The position numbers were made by a program, and so were the translations under genes. Positions 36,430 through 48,397 of a stretch of DNA of 64,000 nucleotides are shown in pieces (position 1 is the first letter of the stretch; every line of letters begins with the position of its first letter). This DNA is from Molanna angustata (taxonomy: Eukaryota > Arthropoda > Insecta > Trichoptera > Molannidae). The stretch lies in assembly GCA_963576475.1 (NCBI GenBank), contig OY754968.1, positions 11,679,607 to 11,743,606 of the forward strand. Reading direction: 5' to 3'. The notes under the pieces are model-generated. The model made no database searches, was not told the DNA's origin, and saw only the letters and a list, made by a program, of their open reading frames with translations.

Positions 36430-37078
36430 TATACCTATATGAAATTGATAAAGCCATATATACTAGCCATTAAGGAATATGATCATCAGTTTTAATGTTA
36501 AATTCAACTTGGAGTTCAACTAAGATACAATGGAGTTTCATCAATAAATTTCAGTCAAAAATATAGCTTAACATATTGAACACAAAATTTTCAGATACAA
36601 AAAGGTGGTTCATAGTTTCAAAATACACAGTTTATTGCAAAGCACAATACATCTTATAAACAAAATTATAATGCTTATTTCAATCGCAATGTCAAAAGAC
36701 TGAATATAGATTGCAAATGTGTTTCTAAAGAATTGAAATGTGTGATGGCAATCATAACTCACATCACAAAATAGTTTCATAAAACATCTGTTTAATAACA
36801 AGATGTCGTGCAGTCGTCATCATATGTTGGTCTTGTGTGTTGATATGTATTAAAAATAATCATAATACTTATAAAAAAAATGGTGACATGATTTCTGAAA
36901 CGGTAGCGTCTCCAGGTTCCTGGTGGCAGACTGGTGAGAGACTGACTATCTACATTCAGAGTTTTGAGAAATTCATCCAACTGTAAACAAACTTTTGAAA
37001 GCATTTTTGTCTGACTTTCTTAAGTAAGTCATAACTTACCCGTCTTAAGATTCAGACGAACATAAGAATGTCTTCACT
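36430..37078. other. Unassigned
   Basis: No motif in the short ORFs. 36890-37000 is less AT-rich, without identity. Confidence 0.35.
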
Positions 37079-37081
37079 TAT

Positions 37082-37555
37082 TATTTTATTTTATTTTTTT
37101 TTTTTTTTGGATATCCAACAGTACAGTAGAGCATAATGATATTAAAGACAATGAAAAAAAAACAAGTAAATGTAGACTACAGTACATAATAATAGGACAT
37201 CATATCAAATAATTTTAAAAGCTTAACATACAATTTACGAAAAATGAGAAAAAACAAAATTATAGGAACACACCTGAAACATACAGGGAATAGTACAGAG
37301 AGGATTATATTCTAGAATCATAACATGGGATTCTAACGTACTTAAGGATCAACGAAGAAGGTGTTGCAACCATTATGGTGACACATACATATACTCATGT
37401 ATATACTAGAGAGTGGAATTTAGAGTTATGTTATCAGTGCAAAGTTGGCGCTTTATCGCAATTTTGAACGAGTGTAGAGATTGGGTATCAAAAAAGTCAA
37501 TGTTATTGAGCAGGTTGTTAAAATTGGAGGTGGCCCGGTTAGTAAAGAATTATTG
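37082..37555 (-). mobile_element. 5'-truncated LINE 3' end with C-terminal coding
   Basis: On the minus strand it reads NFNNLLNNIDFFDTQSL then HSFKIAIKRQLC and a stop near 37411 (TAG), a typical LINE C-terminus. A 3' UTR and a poly-A tail follow (poly-T at 37082-37110 on plus). The plus-strand 138-codon ORF at 37413-37829 is largely antisense to this. Confidence 0.65.
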
Positions 37556-37559
37556 TACA

Positions 37560-38590
37560 ATTACTTTTTATCATTTATTTCCAATTAAAACGATTGAGTT
37601 GTGGTTAACACTAAACTCTCTACTACATAGTGAGTGTACATTTTTTCGCCTTGAAAGGCTGAAAATACCTAAATGCATTTTTATGAAGTACATTTCTATT
37701 AGATTCCTAAACAAATATTACTTTCCAGAGGACAAAATTTTTCATAATACCAACATACAAAAATCAAAGCAGGTATGCACTCTCTACATGATACCCAATG
37801 AGAAATTTTATGTAACAAAGTACGCTTAAAAATTGTATAATTATGACTCTCCACTATTCCATAGTAGTGGAATGTAAAAAATATTACAAAATTACTTCTG
37901 GAACTTCCATATTACATTACACAAATGAAAAATTGGTTACATCCTTAATAAACTTAATATAAAAAAAAATCAAGGTATTGAAAATATCAAGTGAGTGTTT
38001 GTTTCGTTGAAAGAAAAATCAGCAAGTATCTATGTACGTAATGAAAACCTAACTTTGAAAAATATTTTAAATTGATTTTGGTTCGATAAATACATATTAA
38101 CATATATTTTCTTTATAGCGCGATAGGAGGCTATTTAGGACTTTTTGTACGTGACATAAACTATCTTCAAGACATATCGCAATGTTTCTTTAAGTTAAAT
38201 AACCTCTTAAGTTAAATAGTCTCTGTCAGCTGTCTCCTTTTATATTTCCTATTACTTTGATTTGAGCAGCTGTTATCCTATTGAATAATGCGTGGAGGTT
38301 TCACTGGTCCACTAATAAAGAAATGTACCATCGTTTGCTTTATAGATTATGTAGACTCTATCAATCAATAAATAATTAAATAAACAATCCAGCTTCTACT
38401 AGCATTCCCAATTATTATTCCGTCGTGACTATTTAAAAAAAAACGTTGATCATATTCTTGCAATGTAACGCATTTGTATGGAATTATAATATTAATTAAG
38501 CAATATCACCCTTGGAATAATATTATTATCATAAAACGGGGCTATATGAATTTATTTAATTATTATGATTGAGTATGTTTTTGTAGGATG
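37560..38590. other. AT-rich, mostly unassigned
   Basis: 38285-38385 is the second copy of the unnamed repeat at 13785-13885. Confidence 0.4.
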
Positions 38591-38599
38591 GAGTTTGTT

Positions 38600-38790
38600 T
38601 GCGTTTTGTTAGAACTCTCACAAAATGAAATGTAATTGTGCTAGACTATGTTGGTTGGGTGGCTGGCACGAGCTCCCTGGGCGTTCTGTGACTAATTACT
38701 GGTCGTGTTTTTTAAACGTCAATTCGAGATTCCAGCTGGTAATTAATTGCCCCAAGGGCAGTTAGCGTCTACAGATAATTTATAATAAAA
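38600..38790. promoter_or_regulatory. Candidate conserved regulatory block
   Basis: GC-richer, with no repeat match in the window. Contains TAATTA (38694-38699) and GGTAATTAATTGCC (38738-38751), sites that homeodomain proteins commonly bind. No comparison was possible, so this is a guess from composition. Confidence 0.2.
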
Positions 38791-39109
38791 ATATTAGACA
38801 TTTTAACTTTAAAGGCCTTTAATGAAGAGGTAAGTGAAATTTAAATGGAGAGAAATAATATTTTTTACTCACCGTAGTGATATAAATCAATGAGATACTT
38901 TGATGTAAAAAAAATACTTGGCACAAAATGTTTATTTTGTGAAGTTATGCATTTTCAGCAATAAGGAAGTAAAATTTCTCGTGACGTTATATACCTACTC
39001 ACTGTTTTGTAATTTTTGAAAACTTTACTGATATAACGTTTTATGTGAGACATTGTTTTACCCTAATTGAAAAAAAAAAACAACGATTATATGTATTGAA
39101 AGGTAAAAG

Positions 39110-39270
39110 ATCCAGAGGTCGCTGAACGAGCCGACGAAGCGACCTTGTCAAGTGCGCTACAGAATCTTCAAGCACTGAAGCCCTTCGGTCTGCTCAGGGC
39201 TGTCCTACATGGAGGCGGATCTTTCGACGGTTGATTGAGTAGATAGTTGATTGAGATGAGGCCAAGGAGG
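39110..39270. other. GC-rich fragment, likely repeat-derived
   Basis: AGATCCAGAGGTCGCTG at its start resembles the reverse complement of 50745-50762, so it is probably part of an unnamed element. No readable protein. Confidence 0.3.
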
Positions 39271-39279
39271 AGGAATAAG

Positions 39280-41280
39280 ATTATTATTTTTGTAATTAAA
39301 TTTCATGTTAATATGTAGATAAAAATATTTTATTATCAAATGTCCCTTAAAATCACAATGGGCATGCGGAACCCGAGATTTTTTCTATAATTTAGTACCT
39401 TCTTATACATAGAAAACTCTACGTAGATAAAATTTGATAAATTTAGATTCGACGTTTTTCATGTATATTTTTAGGCACAATGTGAAGGGGACATATGAAC
39501 CTATACACTCTAATTTCAAATCAAATTCCTCAAATATGTTGAACAGCGTGTTTATAAAAAAAATACCATTTAGGTAAGTATTTTCAACATTTTTCTAGGG
39601 AATGTTCGTATCACAATTTTAAAATTCAGCATAAATTGCCATAAAAAATATTCTTATTTACAGCATTTTCTTAAAATTTACTCCATAACTATGTATCGAA
39701 GAGTAATACATCTTTTGTATGCTTAAATAAAGTGTAAAATCAAAATGAATGATCGATAATTTTTGTCATTCAAACTAAGGTTTATTCTCTTTATAAACCC
39801 TTTTTAACTTACGCGATATTTTCACTTACTAACAGATTTCTTCATGGTACATTAGGCGGTTTTAATGAGAATTTTCAGTCACTGGATTTTGCGTTATAAT
39901 AATATGTCCTCTTCAGAAAATACAAAAAATGCATGAACAAAATAATATATTTTTTATATATGTGAAACAACAATTATTTAGCATGATGCATAATGCATGG
40001 GGTAATGACAGTTAATTTTCTGTTTATTATTACAGTCCTGTTTCATTACCTACATATAAAACAAAACACAATAAAAATACCCCATTGCAAATTAACACCA
40101 AATATCGAAACACCTTTTGCTTTTAAATGTATAAGTAGAATAAAAATACATTGCAATTGTCATATGGCATTCACAGTCTACTTATGTTTAACATCTGCGG
40201 GTGCCGCAAGAAATCTTCAAGTATAGGGGGACTTCCCCCGATATAACATTTTACATATGAGCATAACTTGCGACATGACACATAACTCAATTACTCAAAC
40301 AAGCCTAATTGTACACTAAATATTGCTACAAACATTTTTCATAACGTGTTTATTTCCCCAACATACTAATACGGTTATATGATGTACTTATAAGGTATCG
40401 TGGTATTCATCCAGAATCTAGACCACACCATAATTATTTATGTTTTTTTTTCATTTAATGTTTGTTAAATTGTATGATTTAAATACTATGTACGTATTTG
40501 TTTTAATATGTACCTTATGTTATATATAATCGATACGGTGCAGTATATTTACATTTTTAATTAGATACTTTCATATCAATCAAGGAAAAAAAACGCAAAT
40601 AAGTTGTTAACCAAATAATCAGTATCAATTTTCATCAACTTAATATTTTAATATATAAATGAAAATTTATGAATGATTTTTTTTTAGTCTTTTTTACATA
40701 AATTTATCAACAGATTTTATAAAGAGATTGGGTATTGTGAGTTTCTTAATAATGCACATTCTTTGAGTATACATTTGTGTGCTAAAGTGAGCCGATTAAT
40801 TTTCCATCAATATAGGTTTATTTCTTCGCTATAAATTCTAAATACCTTCCATGACATCCATTACCAAAACTTCCAAAACAATCGCATATTCTCGAAAGAT
40901 ATATCATTTTTTTTTGATCATAAAATGGAAATGGGCTTCTCAAAACATATTGATATTGTAGATTTTTTATGTTGACCACAACCCACACGTTTTATATTAC
41001 GAAATCGAATTTCCTTCGTAGCATGAGTCTCTTAGTGTAGATTTAACAAGAAGATAAATAATTATTATGACCACGATAATTATAACCGCAATTAATTATT
41101 AATGTACACATATGTAATATCACATCTTGCACCCCCGTAGTTGTAGTCGATGAGCGGAAAATAATAATGATAATGACATGAAATATATTCAAACAAATTT
41201 AGGGTTACCTCACGTTTTATTTTCATAGGAACTGACAATAAGGTATGTATAAATTTAGATACTAATTTATTATTTAATGT
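39280..41280. other. AT-rich, nothing firm
   Basis: No coding signal. CCACAACCCACACG near 40978 belongs to the unnamed repeat also at 30303 and 43662. Confidence 0.4.
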
Positions 41281-41305
41281 GTTGGCTTTATTGCCATAAG
41301 GCAAT

Positions 41306-42631
41306 AAATTTAATAAATTGCCAATTTATCATATTTTTAAAAAGTCACTATCCAACGGTACATTTCCTGATAGATGGAAAAAGGCATTAGTTACTCCTAT
41401 ACCTAAGAGTGGGAACCTGAAAGATGTTTCAAATTACTTTGCGGTCAAACTCCATTTAGATCTTAAACAACATGGTTTTGTTAGGGGACGTTCTACTAAT
41501 ACAAATTTAAATGTCTTTCTAAACGAAATTCATGACAACCTTGATAACAAAAGACAAACTGACGGAATATATACAGACTACTCAAAAGCCTTTGATAAAG
41601 TGGACCATCTAATTCTGACTAAGAAGCTAAAACTTTTGGGTATTCACGGTGATCTTCTTAGGTGGCTAAAATCATACCTTATTAATAGAAGCCAAATAGT
41701 AGAGTACGGTGGTCATCTATCGTCTGCAACACAGGTGCCATCGGGTGTACCTCAAGGTTCCCATTTGGGGCCTCTCTTATTTAATATTTACATGCATGAC
41801 ATTGGATTATGCTTCAGGAACAGTAATTACATATTATACGCTGACGATATGAAAATCTACAAAACTGTTATAGACATTACTGACTGTGAGGACTTACAAC
41901 TTGACCTTGATAGACTAACTTCTTATTGTGTCTCGAATAAGCTGTTACTAAATGTAAAAAAATGTCACTCCATTACATTCTCTAGGAAAAAGAGTACAAT
42001 ACAATACACATACACAATCAATAGGGAGGCGATTGATAAGAAATCAGACTGTAGAGACTTAGGTATACAACTGGACAGTAAACTTTTATTTGACAAACAC
42101 ATTGACACAATTACACTGAAAGCTTATAAAATGTTGGGATTCCTGATGAGAGTATGCAAACCATTCACACAAGTGAAAACATTTATCTTACTATATAACA
42201 CAATTGTTAGAAGTCAATTGGAGCATGCATCAGTCATCTGGAATCCACAATATAATATTTATATTAACAATATAGAACGAATACAACAAATATTTTTGAA
42301 ACATATGAAGTACAAATTTGGTAATAACTACAAACATGAATTGCAGACCTTACAGACAAGACGAAGGACCTCAGACTTAATGTACCTTTATGACATAATA
42401 AACTTCAATATTGACTGTACAGACCTTCTGAAAATTATTAACTTCAACATACCAAACAGACGAACAAGACACACCTCAACGTTCTTTTTAGATAAAAAAA
42501 ACACTAATGCCGCTCCAAATTCGCCATTGTACCGATGCCTTACCACGTATAATAATTTGGAAAAGATCAGGTCCGTGGACATATTCTGTATGTCCAGGAC
42601 TCTTTTCAGGAGCCACGTTAGACAGGAATAA
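41306..42631 (+). CDS. LINE reverse transcriptase with internal deletion
   Basis: The frame is open from the insertion boundary; the TTG at 41318 is not a real start. Counting from 41318: VTPIPKSG at 25-32, HGFVRGRST at 52-60, catalytic YTDYSKAFD at 85-93, SGVPQGSHLGPLL at 142-154, YADD at 174-177. A thumb and C-terminal region follow. Between VSNY (37-40) and HGFVRG the usual YRPIS...KxxE segment of RT motif 1-2 is missing, an in-frame deletion, so the enzyme is probably dead although YADD and the other Asp remain. Jockey/CR1-like; clade uncertain. Confidence 0.93.
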   Translation, partial: KFNKLPIYHIFKKSLSNGTFPDRWKKALVTPIPKSGNLKDVSNYFAVKLHLDLKQHGFVRGRSTNTNLNVFLNEIHDNLDNKRQTDGIYTDYSKAFDKVDHLILTKKLKLLGIHGDLLRWLKSYLINRSQIVEYGGHLSSATQVPSGVPQGSHLGPLLFNIYMHDIGLCFRNSNYILYADDMKIYKTVIDITDCEDLQLDLDRLTSYCVSNKLLLNVKKCHSITFSRKKSTIQYTYTINREAIDKKSDCRDLGIQLDSKLLFDKHIDTITLKAYKMLGFLMRVCKPFTQVKTFILLYNTIVRSQLEHASVIWNPQYNIYINNIERIQQIFLKHMKYKFGNNYKHELQTLQTRRRTSDLMYLYDIINFNIDCTDLLKIINFNIPNRRTRHTSTFFLDKKNTNAAPNSPLYRCLTTYNNLEKIRSVDIFCMSRTLFRSHVRQE

Positions 42632-42793
42632 TAATTTTTTTTTATTACCAGTAGTGAGTACAATGCACCATGAAATCAAAGGTGGGCTGATTAAGTTACT
42701 ATTGCTTATGTTGCTATTCTTATTTATTATATTTGTTTAAAAAAATATTATTGTACGTTGCCCATTTTTTCAAATAAAAAAAATAAAAAAAAA
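41306..42793 (+). mobile_element. 5'-truncated LINE with 10-bp TSD
   Basis: ATAAGGCAAT occurs at 41296-41305 and 42794-42803, directly flanking the element. The 3' end is A-rich (42770-42793). The joined flanks (ATTGCCATAAGGCAAT, CTCTTCAGG) look like another LINE 3' UTR, so the insertion is probably nested. Confidence 0.9.
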
Positions 42794-42803
42794 ATAAGGC
42801 AAT

Positions 42804-43105
42804 CTCTTCAGGCGAACCGAAGCACTGTAAAGCCTCAAGTAAATTTGAAGCACAGTACAAAGTAAATGATAACAGAAATGAGGAATGGAGTAGAAGGACA
42901 CAAAGGAAGTAATATTGTACAAAGACATTTCGATAAATTTGTTAAGTTTTTTCTTAAACAGGTTGTTCTACTCTACTTCATAAAGCGCCGTTCAATGATA
43001 CATGATCATCAAAGGGCGATATTTCTAGTCTGTTGACCCTTAAATATAACTAAGAAATCGCAACAAATTTATCGAAAATTTCAATACTCCGAGCTCCACG
43101 TGCAT
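42804..43105. other. Probable older LINE 3' UTR remnant and unassigned DNA
   Basis: CTCTTCAGGCGAACCGAAGC continues the hairpin ATTGCCATAAGGCAAT that lies left of the LINE insertion. Beyond 42860 nothing is recognised. Confidence 0.35.
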
Positions 43106-43111
43106 AATATG

Positions 43112-43350
43112 TCATTCATTCATTCATACCATCACGGCATATCCCGCAATGTGGGGTAACCAGCGACAGGTGTGCGGGTGTGCCTTACCTTATAAATAGA
43201 AGTACAACACATGCATGTATACCCACACACCAGTCTCATTTCACCTAAAAAGGCACTACATTCAGAATGAACCTCATTGCCGAACTAAGTGAGATGTTAT
43301 TGTTGTTTATTGTAATATTTTCGATTATCCGGCTAGTATGGGACACGGGA
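43112..43350 (-). mobile_element. RTE-tailed SINE-like repeat (family C), minus copy
   Basis: Plus strand reads CATACCATCACGGCATATCC, CCAGCGACAGGTGTG, CACTACATTCAGAATG and ATTTTCGATTATCCGGCT: the reverse of the copies at 31861 and 46700. Confidence 0.75.
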
Positions 43351-43359
43351 CACTCGAAA

Positions 43360-44330
43360 ACACTAATAGAAAAGAGTGGAAGTACTATTCTAAGGCGGTG
43401 CCTCAAAGCAAATACATAATAATATGTCAGTGGTTATATTGAACAAAGTGCACCTATCTATAGCTGATTATTTTTCTATTCATATATTTTATAGGATTTC
43501 ATATATAATATGTCAAGATTTTGAATTACTCTCACATTATGAAATTTAGTTTTTCGACTATACAATAGATAGGTTTTATTAAAAATGCGTTCGTATCGTC
43601 AAACTTTCAAGAAGAAAAAAATGTGTTTACAAAATTTTGTACTGTAGATTTTAGTTTTTGCCACAACCCACACTTTTGATCTTATAGTTGGTAGCTACCT
43701 ACTTTAGTTTCAAAAAATAGAGTCCCGAATTTAATTTTCGAAATGATGATATCCCACAGTATTTTTGTGTTTTATTTCCGCCTATTATGAGGGGGTTCCC
43801 GTTCCATAATACATAGTGTGTCGTCTTCAGTCTTGTGTATAGTTTCAGTCAGTTTTGTATTATCCATAATATTTCTTCCACGTCAAGTGATGACAAATGG
43901 CCGCGCCTCAAGGACTGTAATAAATTAACGCAATATATTATTTTCCCCGCTTTTTCACCGTGTGACGTTTTTATTCAACATTTCGCTTAGCATCAATTTT
44001 TATAGCTGGATAAAAATATGACTTGCTTTTTATAAAAACCCACCAACGACGTCGGCCCTAATTAAATTAAAATTTTATTGAAAGCACAAGGAAGGGCTCC
44101 TACTGAATATTACAAGGTATTTTTTTATTGTTGTTGTGTTATGGTTATACTGTCATACCTTGCCACACGACTGTAGTTTTTTCATTACATTATTAATTTG
44201 TTTAGTAATCAAATTCACAATAAAATCATACACAATGAAATGTAATTCCTATAGTTTCCGCTCTCTTTACTGTACATAAAGCTAATCATATTTTATTTAT
44301 AAAAGTTAGCAATTTCTGAATTAACTCTTT
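43360..44330. other. AT-rich, mostly unassigned
   Basis: 43490-43570 resembles 44815-44890 (AGGATTTCATAT and CTCTCACA-TATGA words). 43662 carries the CCACAACCCACAC repeat word. Confidence 0.35.
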
Positions 44331-44335
44331 TTTAA

Positions 44336-44767
44336 GCTTGTGTACTCCCTGTGCTCACTTACGGCTTTGAAACATCCGCATTTACTAAGAAAATGATGGA
44401 AAAGCTAAGAGTGACACAAAGAGCGATGGAAAGAAGAATGTTGAATATCTCGTTAAGGGACCACAAAACTAATGAATGGATTAGGAAGAACACAGGAGTA
44501 GCGGATGTGGCCAAAAGAATAGCGGAGTTAAAATGGAGTTGGGCGGGTCATATATCTCGGATGTCAGATGGACGACGGACAAAAATTGTGATGGACTGGA
44601 AGCCAAGAACGGGAAGCAGAAGCGTGGGAAGGCCCCAGACCAGATGTTCCGATGACATAAAAAAAGTGGCAGGTCCTGAATGGCGAAGAATGGCACAGGA
44701 TAGAGACCAGTGGAAGTCCAAGTTGGAGGCCTTTGTCCAATACTGGACTCAAGAAGAGGCTGAGTAA
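44336..44767 (+). CDS. RTE-type LINE C-terminal fragment
   Basis: The open frame begins after a stop at 44333. It reads LTYGFETSAFTKK, LRVTQRAMERRML, then WAGHISRMSDGR, RSVGRPQTR, and DRDQWKSKLEAFVQYW near the end. This is the conserved tail behind the RT of RTE-like LINEs common in insects. No frameshift or stop in 138 codons. The RT palm is lost by 5' truncation. The stop overlaps the first unit of the tandem TAAG tail. Minus-strand ORFs here are shadows. Confidence 0.9.
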   Translation, partial: ACVLPVLTYGFETSAFTKKMMEKLRVTQRAMERRMLNISLRDHKTNEWIRKNTGVADVAKRIAELKWSWAGHISRMSDGRRTKIVMDWKPRTGSRSVGRPQTRCSDDIKKVAGPEWRRMAQDRDQWKSKLEAFVQYWTQEEAE

Positions 44768-44783
44768 GTAAGTAAGTAAGCCC
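44766..44783 (+). repeat. TAAG tandem tail of the RTE-type LINE
   Basis: Four GTAA/TAAG units, the short tandem end typical of RTE-clade elements. Confidence 0.85.
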
Positions 44784-44924
44784 ATTATGTTCTAATTATT
44801 AATTTTTGATTAATTTGTAGGATTTCATATCTGCCAAAGCTTTCGAATTGCTCTCACAATATGATTTTTTTCTTCGACCAAACAATAATGGGAATGATCT
44901 TTGTAAAAATACGTACAGAAGGGC

Positions 44925-45150
44925 TACTCATGAATTTGATTAAAATAAGATTAAGATCAGCTTCAGAATTTAGAAACTTTGAGGTATAAATTTATTTTTT
45001 TATTAAGTAGGTATAATTAATTTGTACAAAAATTAATGAAAATTTTACACTAAACATTGATCTTAATAAATTTTTATGATTAAATGATTTAGGTATAGAT
45101 TTTTAAGATTAAGGCAAATAAGAATGTGCCATGAGTAGTTACTGAGTAGC
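44925..45150. repeat. Unnamed interspersed repeat (E), copy 2
   Basis: Same order of words as 23215-23460. It starts about 140 bp after the LINE tail. Confidence 0.5.
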
Positions 45151-45475
45151 CCCCCTGGTACTATCTAGATGGTTAGACCTTTTTTAATGTTTTATAATGA
45201 AATCATTAAGAAGAAATATACATACTAATGTTTACATTTTACACTCGCTATACGATCCCTGTTATAAAAGTACGCTTAAAAAATATAAAATTTCTTCACT
45301 ATTACCTACACATTAGTGGACAGTTAATATAGTAGGTATTTTAAATACTTAATATACCATAACAAATCCGAAAACCGATCTTGTATGTCATGGTAAGTAT
45401 AGAAAAGTATATCAAATTGGTTCAAACCTAGATGGGTTGTAATACCCATGTGTAATCAATACGTGTTTGATTTTC

Positions 45476-45600
45476 TTGGGACGGGAGCGCCCAAGAAAAG
45501 GATGGCACGACCATGTGAATATGCGTCAATATAGAAAAGTGGCGTTCGGTTCTCTTGCATACACCATGAGGGTCATGGTGTAATGGTGTGTATGTGTCAA
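45476..45600 (+). pseudogene. LINE family R, heavily deleted copy
   Basis: GGGAGCGCCCAAGAAAAGG matches the RGRPRKG block. GTGAATATGCGTCAATATAG shows a deletion joining it to the C-terminus, followed by GGCGTTCGGTTCTCT and a GTGTATGTGT tail. Confidence 0.75.
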
Positions 45601-45609
45601 TAAATAACT

Positions 45610-46080
45610 CACTCTATGTTTAATGTAGGTACCTATATAATATGTTTGATAAATATTTATCTATTTTCCCATATAAAAATTCGTAGACTACGTAACCAAT
45701 CACGTTTAATATGAAATTCACGTGGTGCTACTAAAATATTATGTAGGTAATTCATAAAACTGAATAATTCAATGGATTTCAATTGAAGATACAGCGTTAC
45801 ATCATATTATCATTTCAGATGATAAAAGGATCGCTTGCTAAATATGTATATTGCACAATAATGTACCTAATGATATATTGAATACATGTTTACCTAACAT
45901 GATTCTGTTGTTATAAAACGTGCAAGTTTATTTATTTTTGTCTTGTATCTGCAGTTCATTGTTTCGTTGAATTTTACGTAATTATTTATGCCTGCAATAA
46001 CAATATCATTATACCAACTACTAGAATATAATTTATTTTTGTTTTTTCTTCGAACTATATAATCTTTTTGCGTATTTAAA
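45610..46080. other. AT-rich, nothing recognised
   Basis: No repeat match or ORF. Confidence 0.4.
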
Positions 46081-46084
46081 TTTT

Positions 46085-46560
46085 ATTTTTATTTATTCTT
46101 AACTGCAATGCCCCACTAGGTAAAATACCCTGTGCCGGGGCTAAAGCATTTTGAAACAACGATACTTTTAACAGTGAATGCCAACTAACAAAACATTCAC
46201 AAAAATAGCATTCCAAATATAAATAGCATACAATAACAAAATAAGAAATAATATTAAAAATAAATACATAAAAAAGTGCATTACAAATTAGAAAAAAAAA
46301 AAATCAACGAATGCCTATTCAAAAGTAGAAACAGGACATATATTATGAAACAAAATTCAAACTTAAAGACGGTTTAGAACAATAAGGGTATGAAAAGGAA
46401 ATCACAAAAGATGACACGTTAGTCCGCCAACGCCATACAATCCCTGAGTTCCTTACATCATTGGCAAATATTCGTTCTAAAGAATGCTCTCCGTCCTTTC
46501 CCGACCAATGTCGTAGAGCCAAATAATTTGCACATGCTTCTTAAAAAGTGTTTTCCTATT
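46085..46560 (-). mobile_element. LINE 3' end
   Basis: Minus strand CACAGGGTATTTTACCTAGTG then GCATTGCAG and an AATAAATAAAAATA tail. The upstream part (46380-46560) is GC-richer and may be decayed coding, but I cannot read a family motif. Confidence 0.5.
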
Positions 46561-46699
46561 GATTGTCTTGACAAATGCTTACATCACATTACAAACGTAC
46601 AAAAAAATAATCCATAAGAAAAAAGAGGTTTATCAAAAACGAGTTTTCTTACGCAGAAACAAATTCCTCGGTGTGAAGTCCCTTTCACTCTTTCTATCA

Positions 46700-46945
46700 T
46701 CATCGTCTTCGAGAGTTCCGCAAGAGCTAGGTAATTGAAAATACAACCTACAAAATAACATCTCAGTTAGTTCAGCAGTGGGGTTCACCGCCCATTCTGA
46801 ATGTAGTGCCTTTTTAAGTGAGACGAGATTGGTGTGGGGGATACACGCACGTGTTGTGCTGTATTTTATAAGGAAATATACATCCGTATTCCTATCGCTA
46901 GTTACCTCACATTGTGGAATATATACTGTGATGGTTTGAAAAAAA
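46700..46945 (+). mobile_element. RTE-tailed SINE-like repeat (family C)
   Basis: Starts near TTCCGCAAGAGCTAGGTAAT, includes CCGCCCATTCTGAATGTAG and GATACACGCACGTG, and ends near ACTGTGATGGTTTG. Diverged at the 3' end. Confidence 0.7.
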
Positions 46946-47191
46946 AAGTTGTTATAGGTACCTAGGTATGCACAGAGCCTAAAATTTCAGACGGTAGGTA
47001 GGTACTTATAAATAATTTTAGGAATGTAAAACTTCTTAAACTTTTGAACAAAATGTTTCAGGGTTTCTCAATATTTTTTAATAGGAAAAGTAGTAATTAG
47101 TAATTAATAGGTAACTGGTTAAATTTCCGAAGAAAAAAAAACGTCGAAACACCCCAACTAGATAGGGTAAAACCCGGAGAGACACCATAGG

Positions 47192-48397
47192 AGGAGAGAT
47201 GCCATACTTGTCAGATCTCGCGATGTGTGAGCAAGTTGGCAAAACTTTGAACATATGTAGAATGTAAGAAGGTCACATACAATCATAAACAAGTCAGTGC
47301 CTGTCTTATTACGATTATCGTCTGTAGGAGAGATGCCATACTTGTCAGATCTCGCGATGTGTGAGCAAGTTGGCAAAACTTTGAACATATGTAGAATGTA
47401 AGAAGGTCACATACAATCATAAACAAGTCAGTGCCTGTCTTATTACGATTATCGTCTGTAGGAGAGATGCCATACTTGTCAGATCTCGCGATGTGTGAGC
47501 AAGTTGGCAAAACTTTGAACATATGTAGAATGTAAGAAGGTCACATACAATCATAAACAAGTCAGTGCCTGTCTTATTACGATTATCGTCTGTAGGAGAG
47601 ATGCCATACTTGTCAGATCTCGCGATGTGTGAGCAAGTTGGCAAAACTTTGAACATATGTAGAATGTAAGAAGGTCACATACAATCATAAACAAGTCAGT
47701 GCCTGTCTTATTACGATTATCGTCTGTAGGAGAGATGCCATACTTGTCAGATCTCGCGATGTGTGAGCAAGTTGGCAAAACTTTGAACATATGTAGAATG
47801 TAAGAAGGTCACATACAATCATAAACAAGTCAGTGCCTGTCTTATTACGATTATCGTCTGTAGGAGAGATGCCATACTTGTCAGATCTCGCGATGTGTGA
47901 GCAAGTTGGCAAAACTTTGAACATATGTAGAATGTAAGAAGGTCACATACAATCATAAACAAGTCAGTGCCTGTCTTATTACGATTATCGTCTGTAGGAG
48001 AGATGCCATACTTGTCAGATCTCGCGATGTGTGAGCAAGTTGGCAAAACTTTGAACATATGTAGAATGTAAGAAGGTCACATACAATCATAAACAAGTCA
48101 GTGCCTGTCTTATTACGATTATCGTCTGTAGGAGAGATGCCATACTTGTCAGATCTCGCGATGTGTGAGCAAGTTGGCAAAACTTTGAACATATGTAGAA
48201 TGTAAGAAGGTCACATACAATCATAAACAAGTCAGTGCCTGTCTTATTACGATTATCGTCTGTAGGAGAGATGCCATACTTGTCAGATCTCGCGATGTGT
48301 GAGCAAGTTGGCAAAACTTTGAACATATGCAGAATGTAAGAAGGTCACATACAATCATAAACAAGTCAGTGCCTGTCTTATTACGATTATCGTCTGT
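47192..48397. repeat. Nine 134-bp tandem units
   Basis: 1206 bp = 9 x 134 exactly, starting AGGAGAGATGCCATACTTG. Units read as identical except a T-to-C at 48330 in the ninth. Each starts with the motif of the element's inverted ends. Repeated minus-strand 79-codon ORFs are artefacts of the periodicity. Confidence 0.98.

Noticed and set aside
37413..37829. 138-codon plus-strand ORF
   Set aside because: Its first third is antisense to a LINE C-terminus; the rest has no motif and AT-driven composition.
44481..44785. Minus-strand ORFs
   Set aside because: Antisense to the RTE-type LINE tail at 44336-44767.
47158..48326. Eight overlapping minus-strand ORFs of about 79 codons with the same sequence
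   Set aside because: They arise because a 134-bp unit repeats and shifts frame; every one ends after about two units. No coding function is implied.
47192..48397. CRISPR array
   Set aside because: Units are contiguous 134-bp tandem copies without unique spacers, in a eukaryotic setting.
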